Shown one piece after another: positions 8,762 to 18,551 of a DNA stretch of 64,000 bases (position 1 is the first letter of the stretch; each line of letters starts with the position of its first letter). Origin of the DNA: Sulfurisphaera javensis (GTDB taxonomy: Archaea > Thermoproteota > Thermoprotei_A > Sulfolobales > Sulfolobaceae); assembly GCF_041154675.1 (NCBI RefSeq), contig NZ_AP031322.1, positions 2,355,812 to 2,419,811 on the forward strand, written 5' to 3'. Position numbers and translations under genes: made by a program. The notes beneath the pieces were generated by a model that made no database searches, had not been told where the DNA came from, and saw only the letters and a list, made by a program, of their open reading frames with translations.

Positions 8762-9121
8762 GATCATGTTCTTTAAGGAATTTCATTTCTTGTTGACATA
8801 GATAGGAAGTTTTAGATCATTTTACGTATTTAAGCATATTTAGTAACATATTCAAGGAAGTTTTATATCGTAAAAAATGTGCTTGTTTATTTAATAAATT
8901 TAGAAAAACAAAATTGCTAATGCATTAGGTAGTTTGAATTTTTATATGAAATGATATCTTTTAGTTGAAAAAACCAGTGATAAAAACTCTTTCTCCATTA
9001 AAGATCAGCAGTATTTTCACTTTTTATATAGATAACAAATCTCCTTTGTCTTATAGTATTTTAATGAAATCACAAGGTAAACAGTCATCTTTTCCGAAGA
9101 TTGAATTACCTCATCTTTATC
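8762..9121. other. Non-coding stretch
   Basis: About 360 bases with no convincing gene. A 66-codon frame beginning at 8965 runs into the repeat ahead of the ATPase and has no family-like features, so I do not call it. Confidence 0.5.
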
Positions 9122-9173
9122 AGTATACTGATAAAGTTTTACGAAAGACTTTTTTAGTATACTGATAAAGTTT
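9122..9173. promoter_or_regulatory. 18-bp direct repeat before AAA ATPase
   Basis: AGTATACTGATAAAGTTT occurs exactly at 9122-9139 and again at 9156-9173, 34 bp apart. Each copy begins with the perfect palindrome AGTATACT. The second copy ends four bases before the GTG start at 9178. This is the position of a repressor or autoregulatory site in a leaderless gene. Confidence 0.6.
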
Positions 9174-9177
9174 AGCT

Positions 9178-10389
9178 GTGAACTCATTAAAACAAATAAT
9201 ACTCGATCAAAAGGTTAGATTAGAGAAAAAATTTGAAAGAGAACGTATTATAGAGAGGGAAACACCAGACTTAAGGAAGTATGTATCTTCACCAAACGTT
9301 TTAGCAATATTAGGTGTTAGGAGAAGTGGGAAATCAACCCTTTCTCAACTTTTAGTTAGGGGTTCAAATTACGGTTATGTCAACTTTGATGATGAAAGGC
9401 TTTACAGCTTAAAGGCTGAAGATCTCAGCAAGGTTGAAAAGGCAATATATGAACTTTTTGGCGATGTAGACTATTTTCTCTTTGATGAAATACATAATAT
9501 CCCGGGCTGGGAGTTATTTGTAAATAGACTAAGGGAAGAAGGGAAGAAAATTATTATTACCGGTAGTAATTCAAAAATGCTCTCTGGTGAATTATCAACT
9601 CATCTTACCGGGAGACATATTGATTACACTCTATTCCCTTTCTCTTTTTCAGAATATCTAAAATTCAAAGGAATAAAAATTGAAAGAGTAAATGATACCT
9701 TCACTTCTTTATCTGAAAGTGTTATAAAGAGAGAATTAGAGAACTACTTAAAGCTTGGTGGGTTTCCAGAAGTTCATAAGGTTTCTGAAGATATCATTCA
9801 TTCAATTGTATCTGACATAATAACAAAGGACATAATCTTTAGGCTCAAAATTAAAAGGATAAGAACCTTTCACGATTTTGCCTTTTCATTACTTTCATAT
9901 TACTCTAACGAAGTTTCTTTAAATAGATTTTCTAAAATGTTAAAACTAAGCATAAACACTGTTGAAGAATGGTTTAACGCAATGATTGAGGCTTATTTAA
10001 TATTACCATGCGAAAGGTACTCTGAAAGTCCTAAAGCTAGGTTGGTCTCACCAAAGAAGATTTACCTTGTTGATCCTGGGATTGCATCTTTAGTTTTACT
10101 TGACAACTCAATAGGAAGAATAATGGAGAACACAGTAGCAATACATTTAGCTAGAAAGGGAGAAAAACTTCAATATTATAAAAGTGAAAAAGGGGAAATT
10201 GACTTTGTGACAAGGAATGAATTTATTCAAGTAACTTTTGCTGAAGGGAAAGATGATATTAATAAAAGAGAAGTTGAAGTCTTGAAAGATGTTAAGGGGA
10301 AGAAGAAAATCGTTGTAACATGGGATTATGAGGATAAAGTTGAAGATATACAATTTATCCCTCTTTGGAAATATTTACTTTCTGAATAA
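9178..10389 (+). CDS. AAA ATPase with C-terminal DUF4143-like nuclease-fold domain
   Basis: A 403-residue ATPase of the AAA_14/DUF4143 group found in many copies in archaea; its substrate is unknown. Walker A is GVRRSGKST (46-54), Walker B FLFDE (about 100-104), and the sensor ITGSNSKML follows near 125. A helical middle part is followed by YLVDPGIASLVLLDN and a restriction-endonuclease-like stretch with YYKSEKGEIDFVTR near 330-345, whose E and D residues fit a nuclease-fold core. All motifs are intact. The GTG start is preceded directly by a duplicated palindromic repeat, which may be its own operator. It is a single-gene unit. Confidence 0.85.
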   Translation: MNSLKQIILDQKVRLEKKFERERIIERETPDLRKYVSSPNVLAILGVRRSGKSTLSQLLVRGSNYGYVNFDDERLYSLKAEDLSKVEKAIYELFGDVDYFLFDEIHNIPGWELFVNRLREEGKKIIITGSNSKMLSGELSTHLTGRHIDYTLFPFSFSEYLKFKGIKIERVNDTFTSLSESVIKRELENYLKLGGFPEVHKVSEDIIHSIVSDIITKDIIFRLKIKRIRTFHDFAFSLLSYYSNEVSLNRFSKMLKLSINTVEEWFNAMIEAYLILPCERYSESPKARLVSPKKIYLVDPGIASLVLLDNSIGRIMENTVAIHLARKGEKLQYYKSEKGEIDFVTRNEFIQVTFAEGKDDINKREVEVLKDVKGKKKIVVTWDYEDKVEDIQFIPLWKYLLSE

Positions 10390-10738
10390 GGGATAAGCTT
10401 TAGCATAGAGAATGTTAGCATTGTGTTAGTTCTCTAATTTATGGTATTTGATCGACAGTTTAGAATAACCTAGCAATTAACTTATGAATTGGAATTTTAT
10501 CTTTTAGATCAAACTATTTCCATTAATTACATCAGTGGTAATAGAATACGTTATTTCTCATCTTGTACATTTGGATTCGCACAGTTTTTATGAGCTGGAT
10601 AATTTTCATTTTATATTAGATTCAGTAGTTAATTATGCGAGTTACTTTCGGATATTATGTAAACATAGGATGAAGGAACTATCAATGACCTCATGCTCAT
10701 ATACTGCAACTTAAAAAGCATAAAAAAGATATTATAAT
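10390..10738. other. Non-coding stretch
   Basis: About 350 bases without a gene. A TATA box, CTTAAAAAG near 10710-10718, sits about 26 bp before the ATG at 10739. Confidence 0.5.
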
Positions 10739-11212
10739 ATGAATTGGGATTCATTAGTAAACGCGTTCTTAAAGGTTTACGGTGATAATTTAGTCTCTAT
10801 TGTTCTCTTCGGATCTTACTCTAGAGGTGACCAAAGAAAAGATAGTGATATTGATTTGCTTGTTGTACTAAATAAAATAGAGAACAGGTACAACATAGTT
10901 ACTAAGATCGTTGAAGTTGATAAAATACTTGAGGAAGGTTTTTATAAAGAATTAAGGGAAAAAGGTTACGAAGGGGTAGTAATGCCTATTTTTCTTGATG
11001 TTAAAGGAGCAACGAGATTTAGGCCATTATACCTAGATATTGTATTTGACGCAATAATATTATACGACAAGGACAATATAATGAAAGAAACATTCGAAAG
11101 AATAAGAAAAAGGTTGGAGGAATTGGGTGCAGTTAGGATTAAGGATGGAAGGAAAAGACATGTCGTTATATTGACTAAGATTAAGCCTGGGGAGGTTTTT
11201 GAACTTGAATAA
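10739..11212 (+). CDS. MNT nucleotidyltransferase (antitoxin type)
   Basis: A 157-residue minimal nucleotidyltransferase. The signature GSYSRG at 25-30 followed by DSDIDLLVV at 35-43 supplies the two metal-binding Asp residues. In MNT/HEPN modules this protein neutralises the HEPN partner, in known cases by adding AMP to it. It is longer than the 100-residue minimal forms because of a C-terminal extension after residue 110 (RKRLEELGAVRIKDGRKRH). It overlaps the HEPN gene by 14 bp and has its own TATA box, so the two form a toxin-antitoxin operon. Confidence 0.85.
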   Translation: MNWDSLVNAFLKVYGDNLVSIVLFGSYSRGDQRKDSDIDLLVVLNKIENRYNIVTKIVEVDKILEEGFYKELREKGYEGVVMPIFLDVKGATRFRPLYLDIVFDAIILYDKDNIMKETFERIRKRLEELGAVRIKDGRKRHVVILTKIKPGEVFELE

Positions 11213-11654
11213 TATTAATTTAGCTGAAGGTTACTTGAGAGAAGCTAAGATTAGGTTAAAGTATGCTGAAGAAGCATTAAAAGTTGACAAGGACTATGCT
11301 TATTGCGTTAGATCTTCTCAAGAAGTTGTAGAGTTAAGTGTAAAAGCAATTCTTAGATTGTATGGTTTAGAAGTACCTAAGACTCATGACCCTGGCAGAG
11401 AACTTGTTAAAAATAAGGAGAAGTTTCCGGAATGGCTAAAAAATAACATCGGCGAGATTGAGTTCATCTCAAGATGGTTAAGTTTAGAGAGAATTCCATC
11501 ATTTTACGGTGATGAAGAGACTGGAACACCGCCAAATGAGATTTATGATGAGGAATATTGTAAAAAAGCATTAGAATCAGCTAATTATGTTTATCAGATT
11601 GCTGAAAAAGCTTTAAATGAAACGAAAGAGAGATTTCATTCCTACCTAAAGTAA
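11199..11654 (+). CDS. HEPN domain protein (toxin type)
   Basis: A 151-residue all-helical HEPN protein, partner of the MNT gene it overlaps. The order AEEAL...AYCVRSSQEVVELSVKAILRLYG...PKTHD is typical of the HEPN family found with MNT proteins. HEPN toxins are usually RNases using an R-x4-6-H motif; here I do not see a clean copy, the closest arginine to His63 being Arg53. It may therefore be a divergent or non-nuclease form. It starts with ATG after a GGGGAGG Shine-Dalgarno inside the MNT gene. Confidence 0.8.
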   Translation: MNLNNINLAEGYLREAKIRLKYAEEALKVDKDYAYCVRSSQEVVELSVKAILRLYGLEVPKTHDPGRELVKNKEKFPEWLKNNIGEIEFISRWLSLERIPSFYGDEETGTPPNEIYDEEYCKKALESANYVYQIAEKALNETKERFHSYLK

Positions 11655-12016
11655 ATTAAATTTGAGAGGAATTCTAGTGTGTTTTGTTTCATGAAGAAGT
11701 CTCTTAGGGTAATTCAGGTTTCCATTGCGAATTGAATTTGTCTCAATCAATTACAAATTAAGAAATAAGTGAAAAGTCTCTTAAAAATAAGAAAGATGTT
11801 TATATGTATTTCTACAGTATTGTCGCGTCAAACTTGAACCTTATTTAGATTACTTGTAAATACAGTTTAATTAGAATTTTTTTCAATTATGAAATTATCA
11901 CAATTCGCAGTGGAGCCTTAAATTACCCAACAGCTAATACATGAGTAACTAAGAATTAAATTCGAAAGATCAAGAACTAACAGAGGAATTAAGACAAATT
12001 ACTAAGAACAAAAACT
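11655..12016. other. Non-coding stretch
   Basis: About 360 bases between convergent transcripts; I see nothing that can be assigned. Confidence 0.5.
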
Positions 12017-13042
12017 TTACTTTACATTAACTGAAAGAGATTTTAATCCATTTCCAGTTAAGACTAAAACAGCATTATTCACCTTGTATTTTTGATATGC
12101 ACTCCAAACAGTTGCTGAACTTGGCTCAACTAAAATACCATGTTTAGCTAAGTATTTCCAAGCTTCCTTTATTTCATCCTCACTTACAACTACGCAATCC
12201 CCAGTTTCTTTTAATACTGTAAGCATTTCTGGTAGAAGGAATGGTTTTGTTGAGACTAATGCATCCGCTATTGAAGTAACTTTTTCTGGTGGATTATATT
12301 TTAATCCCTTGAGAGAAGCACATACTGGCATAACTTGTTCTGTTTGTACAGATATAAGTTTTGGCATTCTTTCTATTTTCCCAGACTCTAATAAGTGTTT
12401 AAATCCTTCATAAACACCAAGAAGCAAAGTTCCTGCAGAAGTTGGTAAAAATACATACTCAACTTGCTTAAAATCTCTGTATATTTCATAAGCTAAGCTT
12501 CTAATACCATCACGGAATTGTGGTTGGAGAATGTGAGAGGCAAAATAATAACCAGAATTTTCAGCTTGCCTAGTTACATCTTCTCTACTTCCTTTTACCT
12601 TAACAACTTTCGCATTATAAGCTTCTATTTGCTTAAGCTTAGATGGGTTAGCATTTTCTGGGACAAAAACAGCAACTTCCATTCCAGCTAAAGCACCATA
12701 AGCTGCTATTGAAGCACCAGCATTGCCAGAAGAATCTTCAGCTATCCTTTTTATCCCTTGTTGATGTAAATAAGAAATTAAAGTTACTGAACCTCTATCC
12801 TTGTAAGAACCAGTAGGGTTTAAGAAATCAAGTTTAAGATACACATTTTGAAACTTAATTAATGGTGTATTTCCTTCACCAAGTGAAATCCATTCCTTAA
12901 CATAAGGGAAATTTTCCCTAATTTTATCCTTATAATCAAAATCAATTACGTATTTAAATGGACCACCACATCTTTTGCATTTTATTTCAAATATGCTTTC
13001 TCTAGGTTTTCCACATCTTGTACAAATTTCCATGTTTTCCAC
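12017..13042 (-). CDS. thrC: Threonine synthase
   Basis: A PLP enzyme of 341 residues that converts O-phosphohomoserine to threonine. The N-terminus carries a zinc-ribbon of two CxxC pairs (Cys7/10 and Cys22/25), common in archaeal threonine synthases. The PLP lysine is Lys81 in [10 protein letters not shown], the substrate loop is DSSGNAGAS near 103-111, and the phosphate loop is [10 protein letters not shown]. Length and motifs fit class II threonine synthase. A related serine/threonine deaminase-like activity cannot be excluded, as several paralogues exist in Sulfolobales. It is a single gene. Confidence 0.85.
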   Translation of the reverse strand: MENMEICTRCGKPRESIFEIKCKRCGGPFKYVIDFDYKDKIRENFPYVKEWISLGEGNTPLIKFQNVYLKLDFLNPTGSYKDRGSVTLISYLHQQGIKRIAEDSSGNAGASIAAYGALAGMEVAVFVPENANPSKLKQIEAYNAKVVKVKGSREDVTRQAENSGYYFASHILQPQFRDGIRSLAYEIYRDFKQVEYVFLPTSAGTLLLGVYEGFKHLLESGKIERMPKLISVQTEQVMPVCASLKGLKYNPPEKVTSIADALVSTKPFLLPEMLTVLKETGDCVVVSEDEIKEAWKYLAKHGILVEPSSATVWSAYQKYKVNNAVLVLTGNGLKSLSVNVK

Positions 13043-13070
13043 GGAATTTTAAGATCTCGTTCCATATATA

Positions 13071-13140
13071 TTGTTTAGGAAATTTACATGACCTTTTTCC
13101 ACGTAATAGATTTCTATCAAAGCCTAGAAATTGTAGGACA
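13071..13140 (+). repeat. Dispersed ~70-bp repeat, copy A
   Basis: This stretch, just upstream of threonine synthase, matches the reverse complement of 18321-18393 over its whole length apart from a small indel. Shared blocks include AGGAAATTTACATGAC, TTTTTCCACGTAA and TATCAAAGC. The two copies lie in opposite orientation 5.2 kb apart. No terminal repeats or coding capacity are visible, so the type of element is unknown. Confidence 0.6.
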
Positions 13141-13366
13141 AATTCATAATGTCGTCTTTTAGGTATAAATTCAAAGCGTAGGAATCTCTACATAAAGACA
13201 AGACTAAAATGTTTATATACACTAAACATTAAAAGTATGCAGAAAATAGAAATAATTTATACCTTTACGATTACACTATGGACATACTCCATGTAATGAA
13301 GAAAATGAACCAAATAAGTGAGGTTTAAACGCCAATATCGATGTTCTATGAAAAGTTAACTATTTT

Positions 13367-13403
13367 ACTTCTATGGGTAGAAGTAACTTCTGGGGGTAGA
13401 AGT
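13367..13403. promoter_or_regulatory. Tandem palindromes on the start of an AAA ATPase
   Basis: Two 18-bp palindromic units, ACTTCTATGGGTAGAAGT (13367-13384) and ACTTCTGGGGGTAGAAGT (13386-13403), stand one base apart. Each has ACTTCT/AGAAGT arms. The last base of the second unit is the first base of the TTG start codon. They could be operators or RNA hairpins at the ribosome entry site. Confidence 0.65.
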
Positions 13404-14473
13404 TGCTATTTGACCCAACACCAAAAGTAGATAGAAAAGATTTCTTTGATAGAGAGAAAGAAATTGAGAAATTAAAAAGATTAGAAACCCCCATAGTTCT
13501 AGTTCTTGGATTAAGAAGAACTGGTAAATCCTCACTCATTAAAATCGTTTTGAACGAATTAAAGGATTATCTTTCAATTTACGTTGACTTAAGAAAATAT
13601 GAAGAGAAGAATACAATTACTTACAGGGATTTTCTCCTTGATCTACAAAATGAAATAAATAGACTTGGAAAGAAATACAACAAGTTAATAGACGCGTTAA
13701 AGAACATAAAAGGTGTTAAAATCCTGGGAAATGAAGTAAAGTTTAGTTGGAGTAAAGAAGAAAGGTTCTCCTTCTCCTCTTTACTTGACTCTCTTGAACA
13801 AACCGGAAAGAGTGTTATAGTTCTTGATGAAGCACAAGAGCTTGTAAAGATGAGAGGAGTTAATCTTTTACCATCTTTAGCTTATGCCTTTGATAATTTA
13901 AAAAACGTTAAAATAATTATAAGTGGTTCTGAAATGGGAATGGTATATGATTTTCTAAAAGTTGAAGATTCATCAAGCCCCTTGTATGGCAGAGCATTTT
14001 CAACTATTGAATTAAAACCCTTTGATAAAGAAACTGCTATTAAGTTCTTAAAAAAGGGATTTGAAGAACTTAACATAAGTTTTAACAAGGAAGAAGAGGT
14101 TTACGAAACAATTGGAGGAATTCCAGGTTGGTTAACATATTTCGGTTTTACTTACTATCAAACTAGGAATTATGAGGAAAGTGTGAGAAAAACACTTGAA
14201 TATGCTAAAAAACTTATCTACAGAGAATTTGAGAATTTCCTTAAACCACGTTACATTGCTAAAGAAAGGTATTACACTGCTATGAGAACAATTAGTAACT
14301 GTGCTAGTTGGAGTGAAATAAAAAGATCATTAGAGGCTAAAGAAGGGATTGAGATTAGTGATTCTGAAATTTATAACTATCTAATTCAGTTACTTAAACA
14401 TTCGTGGATAGTAAAAGAAGACGATAAATACTGTCCTTCAGAACCGTTAATAGGAAAAACTTTCAAAACGTGA
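13403..14473 (+). CDS. Archaeal AAA ATPase
   Basis: A 356-residue archaeal ATPase-family protein. Walker A is GLRRTGKSS (36-44), Walker B VIVLDEAQE (138-146) and a sensor-like IIISGSEMG near 170. The C-terminal 100 residues (YTAMRTISNCASWSEIKRSLEAKEG, then SWIVKEDDKYCPSEP) look like a winged helix that could bind DNA. All ATPase motifs are intact. The TTG start is the only sensible one, because the MLFDPTPK N-terminus and FFDREKEI motif are family-typical. The start codon abuts a tandem palindrome, suggesting autoregulation. Confidence 0.82.
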   Translation: MLFDPTPKVDRKDFFDREKEIEKLKRLETPIVLVLGLRRTGKSSLIKIVLNELKDYLSIYVDLRKYEEKNTITYRDFLLDLQNEINRLGKKYNKLIDALKNIKGVKILGNEVKFSWSKEERFSFSSLLDSLEQTGKSVIVLDEAQELVKMRGVNLLPSLAYAFDNLKNVKIIISGSEMGMVYDFLKVEDSSSPLYGRAFSTIELKPFDKETAIKFLKKGFEELNISFNKEEEVYETIGGIPGWLTYFGFTYYQTRNYEESVRKTLEYAKKLIYREFENFLKPRYIAKERYYTAMRTISNCASWSEIKRSLEAKEGIEISDSEIYNYLIQLLKHSWIVKEDDKYCPSEPLIGKTFKT

Positions 14474-14958
14474 TTTACTAAATAAGAACTTCATTCAGTG
14501 GTATAAACACGGATAAGAAGTTGATATTGAAGTTATTCTTTTATGAAATTCTTATTTGCAACTCTAATCAAAATTTGTAATTTGATTACAATCTTTTTCA
14601 TTGAAATGCGACGAGATTATAAGAACTAATTCTTCTTAAGAAAAATATTGTGAGACATTAAATGTTATTGCCTCTAACAGCTTACTGTGAATTTGTATAG
14701 TATAAATTCTAATATCATAGTTTTGCAAACTTATTAAGAGTTTCCTCAGCATCTCAACACCTATTCTTGGTAATAATACCCTTACCACTATTAATACTCG
14801 TCTAGAGCATGACAAGGTAAAGACAAGAAATTAAAAGGTTAGAATTTGCAATAATTGACGATTTGAATCCTATTTTCATGAAAGCTTTCTCTTTTTAGTC
14901 ATACTGAGAATAGAAATAATAAATGGAAAATAAATGAACTTCCTAATTAAATAAAAAA
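14474..14958. other. Non-coding stretch
   Basis: About 480 bases between convergent genes, AT-rich, with no readable coding sequence or RNA gene. Confidence 0.5.
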
Positions 14959-15948
14959 TTAACCCTGATATACTACTGTTGCATTAACTGGTATCATATT
15001 ACCTCCAGCATTTATTGTTATGGTTATAACATATTGATTTCCTATTTGTAATTGACTAACATTACCAAAATATATTGTAATTTCATTATTACCTGGATTA
15101 ATTGTAATTGGATTAATATAGCTAGATGTTAACTGAGGATTTTGCATAACAGCAGAAACTATAACACCAGATGTTGTTGTATACAAATATACTTTGGCGT
15201 AACCATCACTTTTAATAACGCCTTGACCAACCTGATAAAACTGTGGTTGTTGATATGTTGGTTGTGGATATTGAGTTTGTTGATATGTAGGCTGATACTG
15301 AGGCTGTTGAGGATAACCATAAGGTGCCATTGGGCTTACACCAGACGAAACCATATTTATTATTTTTCCTAAACCAATATATACTAATATATAACCAACG
15401 AAACTAATTAAACCCATTGGTATTGCAGCTAAAATTCCACCAATTTTCGTTAACCCTTCATTGTAAACATCACCAACCTTGTATAGTCCTACGCCTAAGA
15501 GGATCTCACCAATAAGTGTTAAAATTGCCGCAATTACTAAAATAAATATTCCTATAATTGCCAATGTTAAAATAGCTCCTATTAATGTTAGAATTAGGCC
15601 TACTAAATATAGTGTACCACCAGTACTTCCAATACCTACATCTCTTCCTAAACTTTGCAAAATAGAAAATCCACTTCTTAACCTTAAAACACCTAATATT
15701 CCTAGAACTGCACCTATAACAATCATTGCTATAAAAATTATTGTAACTCCAATTGCAGCACCAAGAGCACCAGCAACACCTCCAGCAGCACCACCAGACG
15801 CAGTACCAGCAGCACCTCCAGCAAATACACCTCCAATTAAGCTAGGTAAAAACAGAATAAACGCTATAGTTTCTAATAAAGGAGATATGATTATGAAAAA
15901 TGCTCCACCTCTTAATTTTTTTAATCCATCTAGTTCTGCGTTTTGCAT
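14959..15948 (-). CDS. DUF973 family membrane protein
   Basis: A 329-residue paralogue of the protein at 1441-2262. It has about six hydrophobic segments up to residue 205, with a Gly/Ala-rich loop near 45-65. A Pro/Gln/Tyr-rich linker (repeats such as PQYQPTYQQ) spans about 212-238. The C-terminal beta-rich domain begins VGQGVIKSDG and contains NPGNNEITIYFG. The linker resembles that of the zinc-ribbon protein at 21187-22188, a common feature of Sulfolobales membrane proteins. Function unknown. No partner gene is adjacent. Confidence 0.8.
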   Translation of the reverse strand: MQNAELDGLKKLRGGAFFIIISPLLETIAFILFLPSLIGGVFAGGAAGTASGGAAGGVAGALGAAIGVTIIFIAMIVIGAVLGILGVLRLRSGFSILQSLGRDVGIGSTGGTLYLVGLILTLIGAILTLAIIGIFILVIAAILTLIGEILLGVGLYKVGDVYNEGLTKIGGILAAIPMGLISFVGYILVYIGLGKIINMVSSGVSPMAPYGYPQQPQYQPTYQQTQYPQPTYQQPQFYQVGQGVIKSDGYAKVYLYTTTSGVIVSAVMQNPQLTSSYINPITINPGNNEITIYFGNVSQLQIGNQYVITITINAGGNMIPVNATVVYQG

Positions 15949-16519
15949 ATTTATCTAGTTATCTTCACTTATTGTATTTAAAAATTTTTCTATTATTTTT
16001 CAAGATAATATTAGACGTAGTATATCAGTAGAAGGAAAAAAAGGATATCCAAATTTAAAATCATATAATTTTAGGTAAAAACATGAAATGCTTGTAAATC
16101 AAAATCAATTCCATCAAACTATAAAATTATATTAACAAAAATGTAAGATTCACGTATTATAAGGACTATCAATTGTATAGTTATTCTATATCAACAAAAA
16201 TCCTTTTATAATACTTGTACAATATCATTATGGGATAATTTTGGCGAAAGAATTTTACATTAAAGTCTTCATTTAGAGATTAAGAAGATAGTATGAGTGC
16301 TTAGTTTTCAATTCATCTACTCTTATAAGGTCTATCACTTCTAAAATTTCGAAATAACATCTAAACACTTTCTTTTAATTAATCCAAGAAATATCTTAAT
16401 AATTGACTAAAAATTATGGTTAAACGTTTACCAAATTATGGCATCTAATTTTATCTCTACCTTTAGAAGGTTGGGCAATTCGTCCATACTTCTAGAGCAA
16501 AAAGTGACTCATTTGCCTA
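15949..16519. other. Non-coding stretch
   Basis: About 570 AT-rich bases. It includes the promoter side of the DUF973 gene and otherwise nothing I can assign. Confidence 0.5.
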
Positions 16520-18045
16520 TCAAACCCCTATAAACCAACTTCTCATTTTCTCTAAGTCAACTAACTCAACATCCTCAATTTTTTTTTAGAGAAACTCTTT
16601 GTTATTAGGACATATTTTTTAGCTGGAATGTTAAGTCTCTTAACCTTTCCTTCTAACTCACTAAGCAATTTAGAAGGATCAACGTTATCACTCCACTTTA
16701 CCTCTCCAGCAATTTTATCACCCACAATGTCAATCTCAACATCCTTATACCACACCCTTCTTGCTTTTTCTTTATACACGTCTTTCACATACTCTCTTCC
16801 AATTTCTTCAAATACAAATGGTAAATACTCCTTTTCGTACTTTTCAATCTCAAATTCATATATCCCCTCTTCGATAAAAGATAGGTTAGGGTAAATGAAC
16901 TTGAACCAGAAATTTACAAACTTATCCTTGATAATGTATCTTCCTCTCTTCTTTTCGTTGTAGTCTGTCAATTAGTCTTATTCTTTTTAACTTCTTTAAA
17001 TAAGAGCTTATATCTCCTTTAATCTTCACAAAATCCTTAATCTCACCAAGTGTATTCTTTCCCATAGAAATTGCTAGAAGTATTTCCTTATAAGTTCCAA
17101 TCTCTGTAAATTCGTATCTTAAGAGAAACTCAACCTCATCTTTGATGAAAGTGTCTGGCCTCTTTAACTCCTCATTTATCCATGAATAAAATGGTGGTTT
17201 AACTTTGAGTAAGTAAAAAGGAACTCCTCCTGCAAAACCATAAATTCTAATTGCCTCCTCAAGATTAAGGTAAAGTCCCCTTAAGTGCTTAAATTTTAAC
17301 TCTTTTAGTTCTAAAGAAGCAGTTCTTCTACCGTACAGGGGACTTTTATAAGATATAGCGTCTTCCATTAGTGAAATTGACGATCCAATTAGAATAATCT
17401 TAGTCTTAGTGTATTTCATTTCATCTGCAATTTTTTGAAAAGTTGAAAGAACAGTCTCATCTTCTTTAATCATGTAAGGGAATTCATCAATTATGATTAC
17501 TTTATCCTTAAGGAAGTGAAATATTGACTCCCAATCTTCTTTAACGTAACTCTGGAAATTTCTTCTCTGCAACCTCCTTAAATTTTTGCAAATTATTCTT
17601 CTCCGTTGCTAAATAATGCACACTATCTTTTTCAAAATCCTTTATTGCCGTTGAAAACTGTTTTCGTTAAAGCGTGAAGTTTAAATACTTTGCATTCTAT
17701 ATATCTTCTAGATCCCCATCACAGATGTGGATGGTAAATTCCCGAATAGTGGTGGGGAGAAGGAAAAAACTTAAGATGTGCGGGTTTCCCTCGCTATAAT
17801 GCGGGGTGGGGGGTTTCCCGCGAAAGGGACGGAGAAGAATGATTGAGCAACCATGACTTCGATGAAATCCAGGGGCCGAGAATTGAATACAAAATAAATG
17901 AAATTCAATGAGACCCAAACCCCTCTAAAACTAAAGCAGTTTTACCAATCCTTCTCCTACCGTATATTACGATTAGCTCAAAGGAAGGAGATAATAATCT
18001 CTCCCTTAAGCTTTTCAACTCTCTTTTCCTATCTATGAATATCAT
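16520..18045 (-). pseudogene. AAA ATPase gene broken by an insertion and frameshifts
   Basis: Reading from 18045, the N-terminus MIFIDRKRELKSLRERLL and Walker A YGRRRIGKTALVLE are intact. About 240 bp of unrelated DNA (17695-17930) then interrupts the gene. Coding resumes near 17690 with AIKDFEKDSVHYLATEKNN. Frame shifts follow at about 17555 (between KKFPEL and SYVKEDW), near 16950 and near 16570. Walker B is VIIIDEFPYM. The last readable end is MRSWFIGV, stop at 16520-16522. The intact product would be an archaeal ATPase of roughly 430 residues with a C-terminal nuclease-fold domain (VDIVGDKIAGEVKWS). It is clearly dead. Confidence 0.8.
17695..17930 (-). mobile_element. Small non-autonomous insertion, perhaps IS200/IS605-derived
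   Basis: About 235 bp inserted within the ATPase gene just after Walker A. It is richer in G and C than its surroundings and full of inverted repeats: TTGAAT/ATTCAA near its right end (17892-17917), CCCATCACAGATGTGG near its left end, and a GGGAAACC/GGTTTCCC series in the middle (about 17780-17825). Subterminal hairpins without clear terminal inverted repeats fit IS200/IS605 miniature elements. It carries no transposase. Exact ends cannot be set without an uninterrupted homologue. Confidence 0.55.
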
Positions 18046-18058
18046 ATTTCAGAATATG
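18043..18058. promoter_or_regulatory. Palindrome over the start of the broken ATPase
   Basis: On the minus strand CATATT-CTGA-AATATG, a 6+4+6 inverted repeat whose last three bases are the ATG start codon at 18043-18045. This repeats the arrangement seen at the other two ATPase genes, with a different sequence. Confidence 0.5.
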
Positions 18059-18320
18059 AATTTTATGGTAACAGTTGATCAAGTGACTTTATCCCTCGCC
18101 CTAAACGGTACTCCCTAAAATCACACCTTAAAAATAAATCGGGATAGATAAAAAGTCATACATAGTTTTAATCAATTAGATAAAGATCATCTTGTTGTAT
18201 CTCGCCTAGTTAAAACAAAAAGAGAAGAAACCTGAAATTCCTTTTATTAACCTTGAAGAACAAAGAGTATAAAAAAGGTAAAACAAAGATAAACAAGTGT
18301 AAAACCAGCTCCTAGCAATG

Positions 18321-18393
18321 TGTCCTATAATTTCTATGCTTTGATATAAATTTATTGTTACGTGGAAAAAAGTCATGTAAATTTCCTATACAA
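18321..18393 (-). repeat. Dispersed ~70-bp repeat, copy B
   Basis: Inverted copy of 13071-13140, with a 3-4 base indel after CCACGTAA and about ten substitutions. See copy A. Confidence 0.6.
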
Positions 18394-18551
18394 AATCTTA
18401 TTTAGATAGTATAAGTTAAAATGTATTTATTTCTAGGTAATATAAAGATGTTTTTAGGAAAAGTAGAGGATTTAATTATTTTGATAAAAACAAAATGGCT
18501 AGACATGCTCGAACCTAGGAGAAAAAGGCTTAAGAAAATAACCTGAGACAA

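Noticed and set aside
8965-9165. A 66-codon frame before the AAA ATPase
   Set aside because: No family-like features; its end is formed by the 18-bp direct repeat.
15479-15958. A 159-codon plus-strand frame rich in Pro, Ile and Ala
   Set aside because: It is antisense to the membrane segments of the DUF973 gene, which codes better.
17697-17918. A 73-codon minus-strand frame inside the broken ATPase
   Set aside because: It coincides with the hairpin-rich insertion, has no promoter, and resembles no protein I know.
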